58,277 nt of DNA from Nitrospinota bacterium (lineage in GTDB: Bacteria; Nitrospinota_A; UBA7883; JACRGQ01): assembly GCA_016212275.1 (NCBI GenBank), contig JACRGR010000070.1, positions 1-58,277 of the forward strand, in the 5' to 3' direction. Under the pieces are notes generated by a model. That model was given only the letters and a program-made list of their open reading frames with translations. It did no database searches and was not told the origin of the DNA. A program made the position numbers and the translations under genes. Position 1 is the first letter of the stretch. Every line of letters starts with the position of its first letter. Shown here piece after piece: positions 15,482 to 26,055 of this stretch.

Positions 15482-16927
15482 TTATGCGATGGATTTTTCA
15501 AGTTTCATGGCGAGAAGTTTTTGCGCCTCCACCGCGAATTCCAGCGGCAGTTGCTTGAAAACGTCTTTGCAGAACCCGTTGAGGATGGTGCGCACGGCCT
15601 CCTCGCGCGTGATGCCGCGTTGCTGGAAGTAGAGCAGTTGCTCTTCGCTTATTTTGGAGGTGGAGGCCTCGTGTTCAATTTGGGCTGTGTTGTTCGCCGC
15701 TTCGATGTACGGGAAGGTGTGCGCGGAGCATTTGTCGCCCACCAGCATGCTGTCGCACTGGGTGTAGTTGCGCGCGTTCTTCGCGCCGGGGGTCATGCGC
15801 ACCAGGCCGCGGTAGCTGTTGCTGGCCACGTCCGCCGATATGCCCTTTGAGATGATGACGGATTTCGTGTTCTTGCCGATGTGTATCATCTTCGAGCCGG
15901 TGTCCGCCTGCTGGTGGCCGTTGGTGAGCGCCACGGAGTAGAATTCGCACGAGGAACCGTCGCCCGCCAGCACGCATCCCGGATATTTCCAGGTGATGGC
16001 GGAGCCGGTCTCTATCTGCGTCCAGCTAATCTTCGAGTTTTTTCCCTGGCATTTGCCGCGCTTGATGACGAAGTTGTAGATGCCGCCCTTGCCGGTTTCC
16101 GGGTCGCCCGCGTACCAGTTCTGCACGGTGCTGTACTTTATCTCCGCGTCGTCCAGCGCCACCAGTTCCACTATCGCGGCGTGGAGCTGGTTCGTGTCGA
16201 ACTGCGGCGCGGTGCATCCCTCGATGTACGAGACGTAGCTCCCGCGGTCCGCCACGATGAGGGTGCGTTCGAATTGCCCCGTCTCCTCCGTGTTGATGCG
16301 GAAGTAGGTGGAAAGCTCCATCGGGCATTTGGTGTCCGGCGGGATATAGACGAACGAGCCGTCGGAAAACACCGCGCTGTTGAGCGCCGCGAAGAAGTTG
16401 TCCGTCACCGGCACCACGGAGCCGAGGTATTTTTTTATCAGGTCGGGGTACTCTTTTATCGCCTCGGAGATGGAACAGAAGATGATCCCCTTCTCTTTCA
16501 GCTTTTTCTGGTGCGTGGTGGCTACCGATACGCTGTCGAACACCGCGTCCACCGCCACGTTCGAGAGCCGCTTCTGCTCGGAGAGCGGGATGCCCAGTTT
16601 CTCGAAGGTGTGCAGTATCTCCGGGGCCACTTCGTCCAGGCTTTCCAGTTTATGCTTTTGCCGGGGCGCGGAGTAATAGCTGATGGCCTGGTAGTCAATC
16701 GGCTCGATTTTCAGGTTGGCCCAATGCGGCTCCGGCATCTTCTGCCATTGGCGGAAGGCGTTCAGCCGGAAATCCAGCATGAACTGCGGATCGGTGCGCC
16801 GTGCGGAAATGGCGCGCACCACGTCCTCGTTCACCCCTTTGGGCAGAACGTCGGACTCTACCGCGGTGGTGAACCCGTATTTGTATTCTTCCCGCTTAAA
16901 GGATGGTGTGACGTTCTCGTTGTCCAT
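15482..16927 (-). CDS. sufB: SufB, Fe-S cluster scaffold subunit
   Basis: A 481-residue SufB, the central scaffold on which 4Fe-4S clusters are built. Length and sequence are typical: [20 protein letters not shown] near the N-terminus, [39 protein letters not shown], and a C-terminal [20 protein letters not shown] followed by the [10 protein letters not shown] end. It is the first gene of sufB-sufC-sufD-sufS-sufU. No SufR, IscR or other Rrf2 regulator is adjacent, and the 80-bp upstream gap to vapC shows no operator I recognise. Confidence 0.97.
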   Translation of the reverse strand: MDNENVTPSFKREEYKYGFTTAVESDVLPKGVNEDVVRAISARRTDPQFMLDFRLNAFRQWQKMPEPHWANLKIEPIDYQAISYYSAPRQKHKLESLDEVAPEILHTFEKLGIPLSEQKRLSNVAVDAVFDSVSVATTHQKKLKEKGIIFCSISEAIKEYPDLIKKYLGSVVPVTDNFFAALNSAVFSDGSFVYIPPDTKCPMELSTYFRINTEETGQFERTLIVADRGSYVSYIEGCTAPQFDTNQLHAAIVELVALDDAEIKYSTVQNWYAGDPETGKGGIYNFVIKRGKCQGKNSKISWTQIETGSAITWKYPGCVLAGDGSSCEFYSVALTNGHQQADTGSKMIHIGKNTKSVIISKGISADVASNSYRGLVRMTPGAKNARNYTQCDSMLVGDKCSAHTFPYIEAANNTAQIEHEASTSKISEEQLLYFQQRGITREEAVRTILNGFCKDVFKQLPLEFAVEAQKLLAMKLEKSIA

Positions 16928-17007
16928 AAAATCCTGTTCCAGTGCAAAGGTTTCTATTGATTACTATACTTTAGCATATTAGTCAGGTTTATGCGAAAAA
17001 ATGCTGG

Positions 17008-17448
17008 TTATTGCTGGAGAGCGGGATTGACGACCTTGAACCCCGCTTTTTTTGCGGCATCCAGAAGTTCAATGTCAGACGCCACCATGACCATCTCTTT
17101 TTGAATGGCTTGGGCCAGAAAGAGGGCCGAGGCCAAATGGACGCCATCCGCCCCGCGCAAACGGTATTTTCCCACCACGGTCCTTATCAATGGACGGATA
17201 TCGTCTTTTAGCGGGATAACATGGAAAAGTTTCCAGTCGGCCTCAAAAGACTGTGCGATCGTGCGGAGTTGGCCGGCGGTAATGTCCCCCGCTTTCCGTT
17301 TCCGGGCCGCCACGGCGAGCATTTCCGCATAGGTCAGTATTGAAGTGGCCGTTTTGACGTTCCCCGCAAGGAGTGCGTTCATTCTTTCCGTTCCCGGTTC
17401 GGCGAAATACCTCTTCGCCAATGCGGAGGTATCCACATACTGGAGCAT
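17008..17448 (-). CDS. vapC: VapC-like PIN-domain toxin
   Basis: A 146-residue PIN-domain ribonuclease. The metal-binding acidic residues are visible as Asp6 (YVDTSAL), the mid-protein Glu in TYAEMLA, Asp in RGADGVHLASAL and Asp in VASDIELL, so the active site looks complete. Members of the family cleave RNA, often tRNA, and are held inactive by the co-encoded antitoxin. The ATG directly abuts the antitoxin stop (17449), the usual antitoxin-toxin order. Confidence 0.9.
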   Translation of the reverse strand: MLQYVDTSALAKRYFAEPGTERMNALLAGNVKTATSILTYAEMLAVAARKRKAGDITAGQLRTIAQSFEADWKLFHVIPLKDDIRPLIRTVVGKYRLRGADGVHLASALFLAQAIQKEMVMVASDIELLDAAKKAGFKVVNPALQQ

Positions 17449-17763
17449 TTATCTCCGTTCCTCGGAAACGAGGCGGGAGGCGGGTGTTCCCTTGGTTCTT
17501 ACCGGCTTGAGTGTTTTGAAAGAGTCGTTTTTTGAAGGCAGGGCAATATCCCCCCTGCTGGCAAGCAACGCCAAGCGTTCATCAAGCGTTCGTCCTCCGG
17601 CCCCGGTCTCCACCGAAGACATTACCGCCACCGGCTTGCCCCTGTCGGTGACGACCAGGAGATTGCCTTTGCCTACAACTTTCAGGTAATGAGTAAGGCG
17701 GTTTTTCAATTCCCTTACCCCGACGGTTCCGCCGCCCGCGGTTTTAGTTCCGCTGTCTTTCAT
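17449..17763 (-). CDS. vapB: Phd/YefM-type antitoxin of the VapC partner
   Basis: A 104-residue antitoxin. The N-terminal half has the Phd/YefM DNA-binding pattern GVRELKNRLTHYLKVVGKGN followed by LLVVTDRGKPVAVM, and the C-terminal half is a charged, probably disordered toxin-binding tail ending LVSEERR. The ATG at 17763 follows GGGGG, and a perfect inverted repeat lies 13 bp upstream (17776-17798), consistent with autoregulation. Longer in-frame starts would run through that operator. Confidence 0.85.
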   Translation of the reverse strand: MKDSGTKTAGGGTVGVRELKNRLTHYLKVVGKGNLLVVTDRGKPVAVMSSVETGAGGRTLDERLALLASRGDIALPSKNDSFKTLKPVRTKGTPASRLVSEERR

Positions 17764-17775
17764 GCAACCCCCAAC

Positions 17776-17798
17776 AATGTGGCTATTGTAGCCACATT
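17776..17798. promoter_or_regulatory. Palindromic operator of the vapBC module
   Basis: A perfect inverted repeat with 10-bp arms, AATGTGGCTA (17776-17785) and TAGCCACATT (17789-17798), around a 3-bp centre. It sits 13 bp upstream of the antitoxin start, where toxin-antitoxin complexes normally bind to repress their own promoter. Assignment to this antitoxin is inferred from position. Confidence 0.7.
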
Positions 17799-17889
17799 TG
17801 CCGGGATAGGCAACCGGTAAACGCCATTTTTCCGGAACTGCACCAGCCGGAAACCGCAACGGGACGTGCCACCTCGATGCTGTAAACTG

Positions 17890-17917
17890 TTGACATTCCA
17901 TTGGTACGGTTCATAAT
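17890..17917 (+). promoter_or_regulatory. Sigma-70-like promoter of the chemosensory cluster
   Basis: TTGACA at 17890-17895 (6/6) and CATAAT at 17912-17917 (5/6) with a 16-bp spacer. Transcription would start near 17924, some 60 bp before cheA. The leader contains a GCCGCG/CGCGGC hairpin (17936-17953) and then a T-run at about 17963-17970, which could act as an attenuator. No sigma-28 or sigma-54 box is seen, so this Che cluster may not belong to the flagellar regulon. Confidence 0.55.
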
Positions 17918-17983
17918 AAAGGAGATTGTGCCGTTGCCGCGCGCATACGCGGCGGGACGTGACTTTTTTTGTGGGTAGAGGTA

Positions 17984-20254
17984 ATGGCTTCCAACATTGA
18001 AACGATACTTCAAAAACTCGACGTGCTGGCGCTCGACTGCACAATGATGGATCCCTCGCTCTCGGACCTGAAGACCACGGTGGAACTCGGCCAGAAAGTC
18101 GAAGAATTAAAAAACCTATTGGCGGGCCAACAGCCGCCCCAGCTTGCCCAGCTTTTCAACGGGCTGAACATGACGCTCGACAAGTTCCTGATGAACGAAA
18201 CGGATTCCGCCCACGGCCCGGCGGCCATCGGGCTTTTGGACGAGGCGATAAACCTCTCGCGCGACGCGCTGAGCGCGCAGTACGACGAAGCGAATTTCAA
18301 GACGCGGGTGGACAAGTTCCTCGCCACGATGAAAGAATCGTTCGGCATTGCGCCGGACATGCCGAAGGCCGCCGCCCCCGCCGCGCCGGAGCCGAAGCCC
18401 GCGGAACAACCCGCTCCCGCCCCCGCCGCCGAGGCAAAGGGGGATGCGCCGATAGGCTCCAAGATCGTGCTGATGGACGAAAATGACGCGGTGATCTTCG
18501 ACGGGTTCCTGGACGAGTCCACCGACATGGTGAACAAGATCGAGGAATATGTGATGGCGCTGGAAGAGAACCCGGAGAACATGGACATCATCAACTCGCT
18601 GTTCCGCGTGTTCCACAGCCTGAAAGGGGCGGCGGGATTTTTGGGGATGAACGAGATCAACACCCTGTGCCACGACGCTGAGAACCTGCTGGACAACGCC
18701 CGCAAAGGGAAGATGAAGGTGGACCGCGAGTTCTCCGACATCGTGATGGTGGTGCGCGACATGCTGGAAAAGGGGCTGGCCGCCATCGGCGAAACGCTGG
18801 CGGAAGGGAAACAGAACCTGCCGAACTTCACCGGCCCCGTGAAACACCTGAACATCGAGCAGGTGATACAGCTGATAGACCGCAAGCTGTTCGGCGGCAC
18901 CGACGAAGAGCCTGCCCAGCCGAAACTGGGCGAGATACTGCTGGAAAGGAAGATCGTCACCCCCGATCAGTTGAAACAGGCGCTGGATCTGAGGGACAAG
19001 CCGCTAGGGCAGATACTGGTGGACATGGGGGCGGCCCCGAAGGAAAAGATCGGAGAGGTGCTTCAGGAGCAGGCGAAGGCGAAGGCGCCGGTGGTGGCCG
19101 CCATCAAGGTGGATACCAAAAAGCTGAACACCCTTTTGGAACTGGTGGGCGAACTGGTCATCGCGCAGGCCATCATCTCGCAGAACAAGGGGCTCCAATC
19201 GGAACAAAACATCAAGCTCTCGAAAGACATCGGCGAGATGGCGAAGATCACGGGCGGCATACAGGACCACATCATGTCGTTGCGGATGGTGCCGTTGCGC
19301 CAGACGTTCCAGAAAATGAACCGCCTGGTGCGCGATCTGTGCCGGAAAACGAACAAGGAAGTTAATTTCGTGGTGCATGGCGAGGAAACGGAGATAGACA
19401 AGACCATCGTGGAACAGTTGAACGATCCGCTGGTGCATCTCTTGCGCAACGCGGTGGACCACGGGGTGGAATCCGCCGAGGACCGCAAGGCGCAGGGGAA
19501 AAGCGCCGAGGGTACCATCACGCTGGCCGCGTACCAAAAGGGCGGGAACGTGGTCATCGAGATACGGGACGACGGCAAGGGGCTGAACATCGAGAAGATC
19601 AAGAGCATCGGCGTCGAGCGCGGGCTGATAGACAAAAACCGCACCTACGCGGAAGAGGAGATACGCAACCTGATATTCTTGCCGGGCTTTTCCACGCACA
19701 AGGTGGCCACCGACATCAGCGGGCGCGGCGTGGGGATGGACGTGGTGCGGCGCAACGTGGAGCAACTCGGCGGGCGGGTGGAGATATTCTCGGTGCCCGG
19801 CAAGGGGAGCACCTTCATGGTGAAGCTCCCGCTCACCATGGCGATAGTGGACGGGATGCTGGTGCAGGTGGGGAGCGAGCGGTTCATCATCCCCACCGTG
19901 ACGATAAGCGAATCCATTCAGCCGAAGCCGGAGCAATTGAGCACCGTCACCAACAAAGGCGAGATGATGAACGTGCGCGGCGAGCTGATCCCGCTGGTGC
20001 GCCTGCACGAGCTTTTCGGCATTTCCGGCGCGCGCAAGGACGTGACGCAGGGGCTGGTGATCATCGTGGGAACGGAAAAGGAAAAACGCGGCCTGATGGT
20101 GGACGACCTATTGGGCCAGCAACAGGTGGTGATAAAGAACCTGGACAAGCGCCTGCAGGGGATACGCGGCTTCTCCGGCAGTTCCATTCTGGGCGACGGC
20201 CTGGTGGGGCTGATACTGGACGTGGGGGGCGTTTTCGAACTTGCCGCGGCCTAG
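17984..20254 (+). CDS. cheA: CheA-type histidine kinase (first copy) with an MshEN-like repeat module
   Basis: A 756-residue chemosensory kinase. Order of parts: an unassigned helical N-terminal region (1-125); Pro/Ala linker; HPt domain (about 165-275) with phospho-acceptor His211 in FHSLKGAAGF; a pair of 24-residue repeats (314-337 and 340-363) of the LG-x-IL pattern; dimerisation helices with LVGELVI; ATPase domain with N box HLLRNAVDHGVE, DDGKGL and GRGVGMDVV; C-terminal CheW-like domain (about 620-756). The HPt is internal rather than at the N-terminus as in E. coli CheA. The ATG at 17984 follows AGAGGT. It is the first gene of the cluster. Confidence 0.94.
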   Translation: MASNIETILQKLDVLALDCTMMDPSLSDLKTTVELGQKVEELKNLLAGQQPPQLAQLFNGLNMTLDKFLMNETDSAHGPAAIGLLDEAINLSRDALSAQYDEANFKTRVDKFLATMKESFGIAPDMPKAAAPAAPEPKPAEQPAPAPAAEAKGDAPIGSKIVLMDENDAVIFDGFLDESTDMVNKIEEYVMALEENPENMDIINSLFRVFHSLKGAAGFLGMNEINTLCHDAENLLDNARKGKMKVDREFSDIVMVVRDMLEKGLAAIGETLAEGKQNLPNFTGPVKHLNIEQVIQLIDRKLFGGTDEEPAQPKLGEILLERKIVTPDQLKQALDLRDKPLGQILVDMGAAPKEKIGEVLQEQAKAKAPVVAAIKVDTKKLNTLLELVGELVIAQAIISQNKGLQSEQNIKLSKDIGEMAKITGGIQDHIMSLRMVPLRQTFQKMNRLVRDLCRKTNKEVNFVVHGEETEIDKTIVEQLNDPLVHLLRNAVDHGVESAEDRKAQGKSAEGTITLAAYQKGGNVVIEIRDDGKGLNIEKIKSIGVERGLIDKNRTYAEEEIRNLIFLPGFSTHKVATDISGRGVGMDVVRRNVEQLGGRVEIFSVPGKGSTFMVKLPLTMAIVDGMLVQVGSERFIIPTVTISESIQPKPEQLSTVTNKGEMMNVRGELIPLVRLHELFGISGARKDVTQGLVIIVGTEKEKRGLMVDDLLGQQQVVIKNLDKRLQGIRGFSGSSILGDGLVGLILDVGGVFELAAA

Positions 20255-20372
20255 CCGTGGCGGGAAGGGCTTTTCCCGGAAAATTGGTGTAAAATAAAAC
20301 CGATTAATAAGGGGTTGGGAAAACTGGAACCGTCCGCCATCCGTTGCGGACGAAGTTGAGGAGGTAAACCGG

Positions 20373-20867
20373 ATGGAACAGGCGACCATTGACCATAAAT
20401 CCCAGGCGCGGGCAAAAGAGGGGAAGTACCTCACGTTCGTGCTGGGTCACGAGGAATACGGCCTCGAGATACTGAAGGTCCGCGAGATCATCAGCGTCAT
20501 GGAAATCACGGAGGTGCCCCAGGTGCCGCCGTTCATCAAGGGGGTCATCAACCTGCGCGGCAAGGTGATACCGATCATAGACCTGCGGCTGAAGTTCGGC
20601 ATGAGCGCCATCGAATACACGCGCGAGACCTGCATCATCGTCGTCAACGTCCACGACCTCCTGCTCGGCATCGTGGTGGACACTGTGGCGGAAGTGTTGG
20701 ACATTTCCGAAAAGGACATAGACCCGCCCCCCACGTTCGGGAGCGCCATCAAGACCGATTTCATCCTCGGCATGGGGAAAGTGAAAGGGAAGGTGAAGAT
20801 CCTTCTCGATATAGACAAGGTGCTTTCCAGCGAAGAATTGGAAGTGGTCGCGTCCGAGATGGCCTGA
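20373..20867 (+). CDS. cheW: CheW coupling protein
   Basis: A 164-residue CheW that should link a receptor to CheA. The fold motifs are YLTFVLGHEEYGLEILKVRE, the receptor-contact segment VPPFIKGVINLRGKVIPIID and the closing strands VKGKVKILLDIDKVL. An AGGAGG ribosome binding site precedes the ATG. The first 18 residues form a polar extension. It lies 118 bp after cheA. This is the dedicated CheW; another CheW domain is fused to an HPt at 24041-24925. Confidence 0.95.
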   Translation: MEQATIDHKSQARAKEGKYLTFVLGHEEYGLEILKVREIISVMEITEVPQVPPFIKGVINLRGKVIPIIDLRLKFGMSAIEYTRETCIIVVNVHDLLLGIVVDTVAEVLDISEKDIDPPPTFGSAIKTDFILGMGKVKGKVKILLDIDKVLSSEELEVVASEMA

Positions 20868-20950
20868 ATTGGTTGAATTCGGACCCCGCCTTCCGCAAAG
20901 GGAATTCCCTGCAACGCGGCGGGCGGTTCGTATAGAATAGCCCTACCGGT

Positions 20951-21817
20951 ATGGCGATCACAAAGGAACTCACGGACTCCGATTTCGAGATGTTCCGCCG
21001 CCTCATCTATGAGAAAAGCGGCATCGCCCTCAATGAGAGCAAAAAGGAACTCCTGCGCACACGCCTGCGCGCGCGCATCGAACGCGAGGGGTTCTCCTCC
21101 TACCGCCAATATCTGGACTTCGTGAGGGACGACAAGACCGGGCAGGCGCTGGTGCCGCTCTTGGACGACATCTCCACGAACCTCACCAGTTTCTACCGGG
21201 AGATAAACCATTTCAATTTACTGCGGAAGATACTCCCGGAATGGATCGCCAACAAGCGGCGCGAGGGGGATATGGGGTGGCGGATATGGAGCGCGGGGTG
21301 CTCCACCGGCGAAGAGCCGTACACGCTGGCGTTCGTTATGCTGGAATTCCTGGAACACCAAATACGCCAGTGGAACCTGAAGATACTCGCCACCGACCTT
21401 TCGGTGGAAGTGCTCAAGCAGGCCGCCGAAGGAAAATACGACATAGAGCGGCTCAAAGACGTGCCACAGCACATCGCCTCCACTTATTTCACGCGGGGAA
21501 CAGGGGACATGCGGACGAAAAGCGGCAAGATCCTGCATAACCGCCCGGTGGCGTTTGTGGCGGACGAAGTGCGCGAGATGATCACGTTCCGCCGGTTCAA
21601 CCTGATGGAACCGCGGTTCCCTTTCAAGCGGAAGTTCGATTTCATTTTCTGCCGGAACGTGATGATCTATTTCGACAAGCCCACGCAGGAAACGTTGGTG
21701 AACAAATACTACGACGTGCTACAGCCGGGTGGCTACCTGTTCATCGGTCATTCGGAAAGCCTTACGGGGCTGAAACACAACTATAAGTATGTGCAACCGA
21801 CGGTCTATCAAAAGTAG
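20951..21817 (+). CDS. cheR: CheR chemoreceptor methyltransferase
   Basis: A 288-residue AdoMet-dependent methyltransferase that methylates receptor glutamates. The N-terminal helical domain (about 1-80) contains RLIYEKSGIALNESKKELL, and the catalytic domain has motif I IWSAGCSTGEEPYTLAF, the strand FDFIFCRNVMIYFDK and the GYLFIGHSESL end. It pairs with CheB (24928-25980) as the adaptation module, although no methyl-accepting receptor gene is in the cluster. No clear ribosome binding site precedes the ATG, so the start is slightly uncertain. Confidence 0.95.
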   Translation: MAITKELTDSDFEMFRRLIYEKSGIALNESKKELLRTRLRARIEREGFSSYRQYLDFVRDDKTGQALVPLLDDISTNLTSFYREINHFNLLRKILPEWIANKRREGDMGWRIWSAGCSTGEEPYTLAFVMLEFLEHQIRQWNLKILATDLSVEVLKQAAEGKYDIERLKDVPQHIASTYFTRGTGDMRTKSGKILHNRPVAFVADEVREMITFRRFNLMEPRFPFKRKFDFIFCRNVMIYFDKPTQETLVNKYYDVLQPGGYLFIGHSESLTGLKHNYKYVQPTVYQK

Positions 21818-21870
21818 CCGGAAATGGCGGATAAACCGCCAGTTCGGGGAGCGGACGGCAACTTTTTGTA

Positions 21871-21879
21871 TGTTATAAT
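21871..21879 (+). promoter_or_regulatory. Extended -10 promoter upstream of the second cheA
   Basis: TGTTATAAT is an extended -10 (TGn plus a perfect TATAAT at 21874-21879) without a good -35. It lies about 118 bp before the cheA start at 21998 and suggests a second transcription start inside the cluster. Confidence 0.4.
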
Positions 21880-21997
21880 GGCTCCGGTTTAAGAGGATTC
21901 AAAAGAGGGCGGGATACGCCCCACGACATATCGTTAATCGGGACGGAGAAAAGGGGTGGCAAAGCCGGTTTTTTCCGCCTGCCGGGGAAAGGCGTAG

Positions 21998-24040
21998 ATG
22001 AGCGAAGAAATGATGGATCCGGAGGTATTCAAGGAATACCTCGCGGAAGTCTTTGAATCGCTCGACGGCCTGGACGAGAAATTCGTCGCGCTGGAACAAA
22101 GCCCGAAAGACACCAAGATCATTGATTCCATTTTCCGCCCGGTGCACAGCATCAAGGGGAGTTCCGCCTTCTTCGGCCTCAATCACGTCAAGGGGTTCTC
22201 GCACAAGCTCGAAAACCTGCTCGACGACTTGCGCAAAGAGGTGCGCGCGGTCACGCCCGTCATCATAGACAACCTGCTCAAGGGCACCGATTTCCTGAAA
22301 GCGATGTTCCAGCGGGTGGTGGCCGGCGACATGAACTTCGCGCTCACTCCGGAAGAAACGCAGTTCATCGAGGGGTTGGATGCGCGCATCGGCGCGAAGG
22401 GAGAGGAAGCGGCAAAGGAAAAGGAAGAAGAGGTCCATACCCTGGAAACCTGCTTCCTGAAAATGTCCGCGCTCGTGGAAAAATACAAAAAGTCGGCTAA
22501 TCCCGATGCGGCGCTGGTGGCCGAGTTCGAAGCCGCGTTGGGGCTGGTGCACAAGGTGGCGGCGGTAGTGCCCGCCCCCGCCACTCCTTCCGCTCCGGCC
22601 CCTGCCGCGCCCGCGCCGAAGAAGGAGGGTGAGGCCGAAGAAGAGCCGAAGGTGGAAAAGCTTGGCGAGATACTCATTTCCAGCGGCAAGGTATCCGCCG
22701 AAAAAATGGCCGAGGCCATGAAGCAGAGGATGGAGGGGGAAAAGCTGGGCGCCCTTCTCGTGCGCACCGGCGTGGCCAGCGAAGAAGTGGTGCGGGAGGC
22801 AATGGACTCGCAGGCCCGGCAGGCCGAAGAAGCCGCCAAGACCAAGTCGGCGGTGAAGAAGACCATGCGCATCGAAGAGGAGAAGGTGGACGAGTTCATG
22901 CGCCAGATCGGCGAACTGGTCATCATTTCCGAAACATTCAACTACCTTGAAAAACGGCTCGACGTGATCCCCGGCGCATCGGCTGTCTCCAAGGAATTCA
23001 AGAACGCCAATATCGCCTTTTCCGAATTGACCTACCAGCTACAGCACGGCCTATCCGAAGTGCGCAAAGTCTCCATCAAGGGGCTGTTCCAAAAAGTCCC
23101 GCGCATCATCCGCGATACCGCCACGTTCCTGGGAAAAAGCGCCAACGTGGAGATAATCGGCGACGACGTGATGTTGGACAAAAGCCTGTTGGAAAAACTG
23201 GAAAGCCCCATCGTCCACATGGTGCGTAATGCCATAGACCACGGCGTGGAAATGCCGGACAAGCGCGAGGCGGCGGGGAAGAACAAGACCGGCACCATCC
23301 AGATATCGGCGGAGATAAAGAACGACTCCCTCCTCATCGTCCTCAAGGACGATGGCGCGGGCCTCGCGCGCAACCGTATCCTGCAAAAGGCCATCGGCAA
23401 GCAGTTGGTCACCCCGCAGGCGGGCGAGCTTCTGCCGGACAAGGACGTGTTCGATTTCATTTTCGCCCCCGGCTTCTCCACCGCCGAAAAGGTGACGGAC
23501 ATCAGCGGGCGCGGCGTGGGGATGGACGTGGTGCGGAGCGCGCTGGCCGACGTGAAAGGGAAAATAGAGATTCAGTCCCGCGAGGGGTTCGGCACCACGT
23601 TCACCATTTCGCTCCCCATCACCACCACGCTCGTCACCATCAACGGCCTGGTGGTGGCGGTGGGCCGCCTGAAGTTCATCCTGCCGGTGGAGGACGTGAA
23701 GGAATCCATCCGCCCCACGCGCGAGGAGATATTCACGGTGAGGGAAGATGGGGAAATGGTTAACATCCGCGGGAACCTGTACCCGCTGGTCCGCCTGTAC
23801 CAGAATTACCGGCTGGACACGGAGGTACAGGATCCGGTGGCGGGGGTTGGAATTATTATTGAAAAAAGTGGCAAAAAATGTTGCATTATGGCGGATGCCA
23901 TAGTGGAACAGCAGAACGTGGTTTTAAAAGACCTCGGACGGCCGTTCCGGCAGGTGAAGAGCATCGTGGGCGGCGCGATATTGGGCGACGGTTCCATAGG
24001 GCTTGTGATAAACGTTGAAGGATTGATGGAGAAAATGTAA
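21998..24040 (+). CDS. cheA: CheA-type histidine kinase (second copy) with an MshEN-like repeat module
   Basis: A 680-residue kinase. The HPt domain is N-terminal with His50 in VHSIKGSSAF. A Glu-rich linker and Pro/Ala stretch (about 135-215) lead to two 24-residue repeats starting KLGEILISSG (221-244) and KLGALLVRTG (249-272). Then come dimer helices (QIGELVII), ATPase motifs VHMVRNAIDHGVE, DDGAGL and GRGVGMDVV, and a CheW-like end. It differs from the first CheA in the linker and the N-terminus, so the two are paralogues rather than a recent duplication. The next gene begins directly after its stop codon. Confidence 0.94.
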   Translation: MSEEMMDPEVFKEYLAEVFESLDGLDEKFVALEQSPKDTKIIDSIFRPVHSIKGSSAFFGLNHVKGFSHKLENLLDDLRKEVRAVTPVIIDNLLKGTDFLKAMFQRVVAGDMNFALTPEETQFIEGLDARIGAKGEEAAKEKEEEVHTLETCFLKMSALVEKYKKSANPDAALVAEFEAALGLVHKVAAVVPAPATPSAPAPAAPAPKKEGEAEEEPKVEKLGEILISSGKVSAEKMAEAMKQRMEGEKLGALLVRTGVASEEVVREAMDSQARQAEEAAKTKSAVKKTMRIEEEKVDEFMRQIGELVIISETFNYLEKRLDVIPGASAVSKEFKNANIAFSELTYQLQHGLSEVRKVSIKGLFQKVPRIIRDTATFLGKSANVEIIGDDVMLDKSLLEKLESPIVHMVRNAIDHGVEMPDKREAAGKNKTGTIQISAEIKNDSLLIVLKDDGAGLARNRILQKAIGKQLVTPQAGELLPDKDVFDFIFAPGFSTAEKVTDISGRGVGMDVVRSALADVKGKIEIQSREGFGTTFTISLPITTTLVTINGLVVAVGRLKFILPVEDVKESIRPTREEIFTVREDGEMVNIRGNLYPLVRLYQNYRLDTEVQDPVAGVGIIIEKSGKKCCIMADAIVEQQNVVLKDLGRPFRQVKSIVGGAILGDGSIGLVINVEGLMEKM

Positions 24041-25980
<1,940 letters not shown>

Positions 25981-26055
25981 CCGGGAAAATATATTGTGTG
26001 GCCGTTAAAGTTCAGAAAAGCGATTCCGTTAAGGAAACGATGAGGGTGCGTCCAC

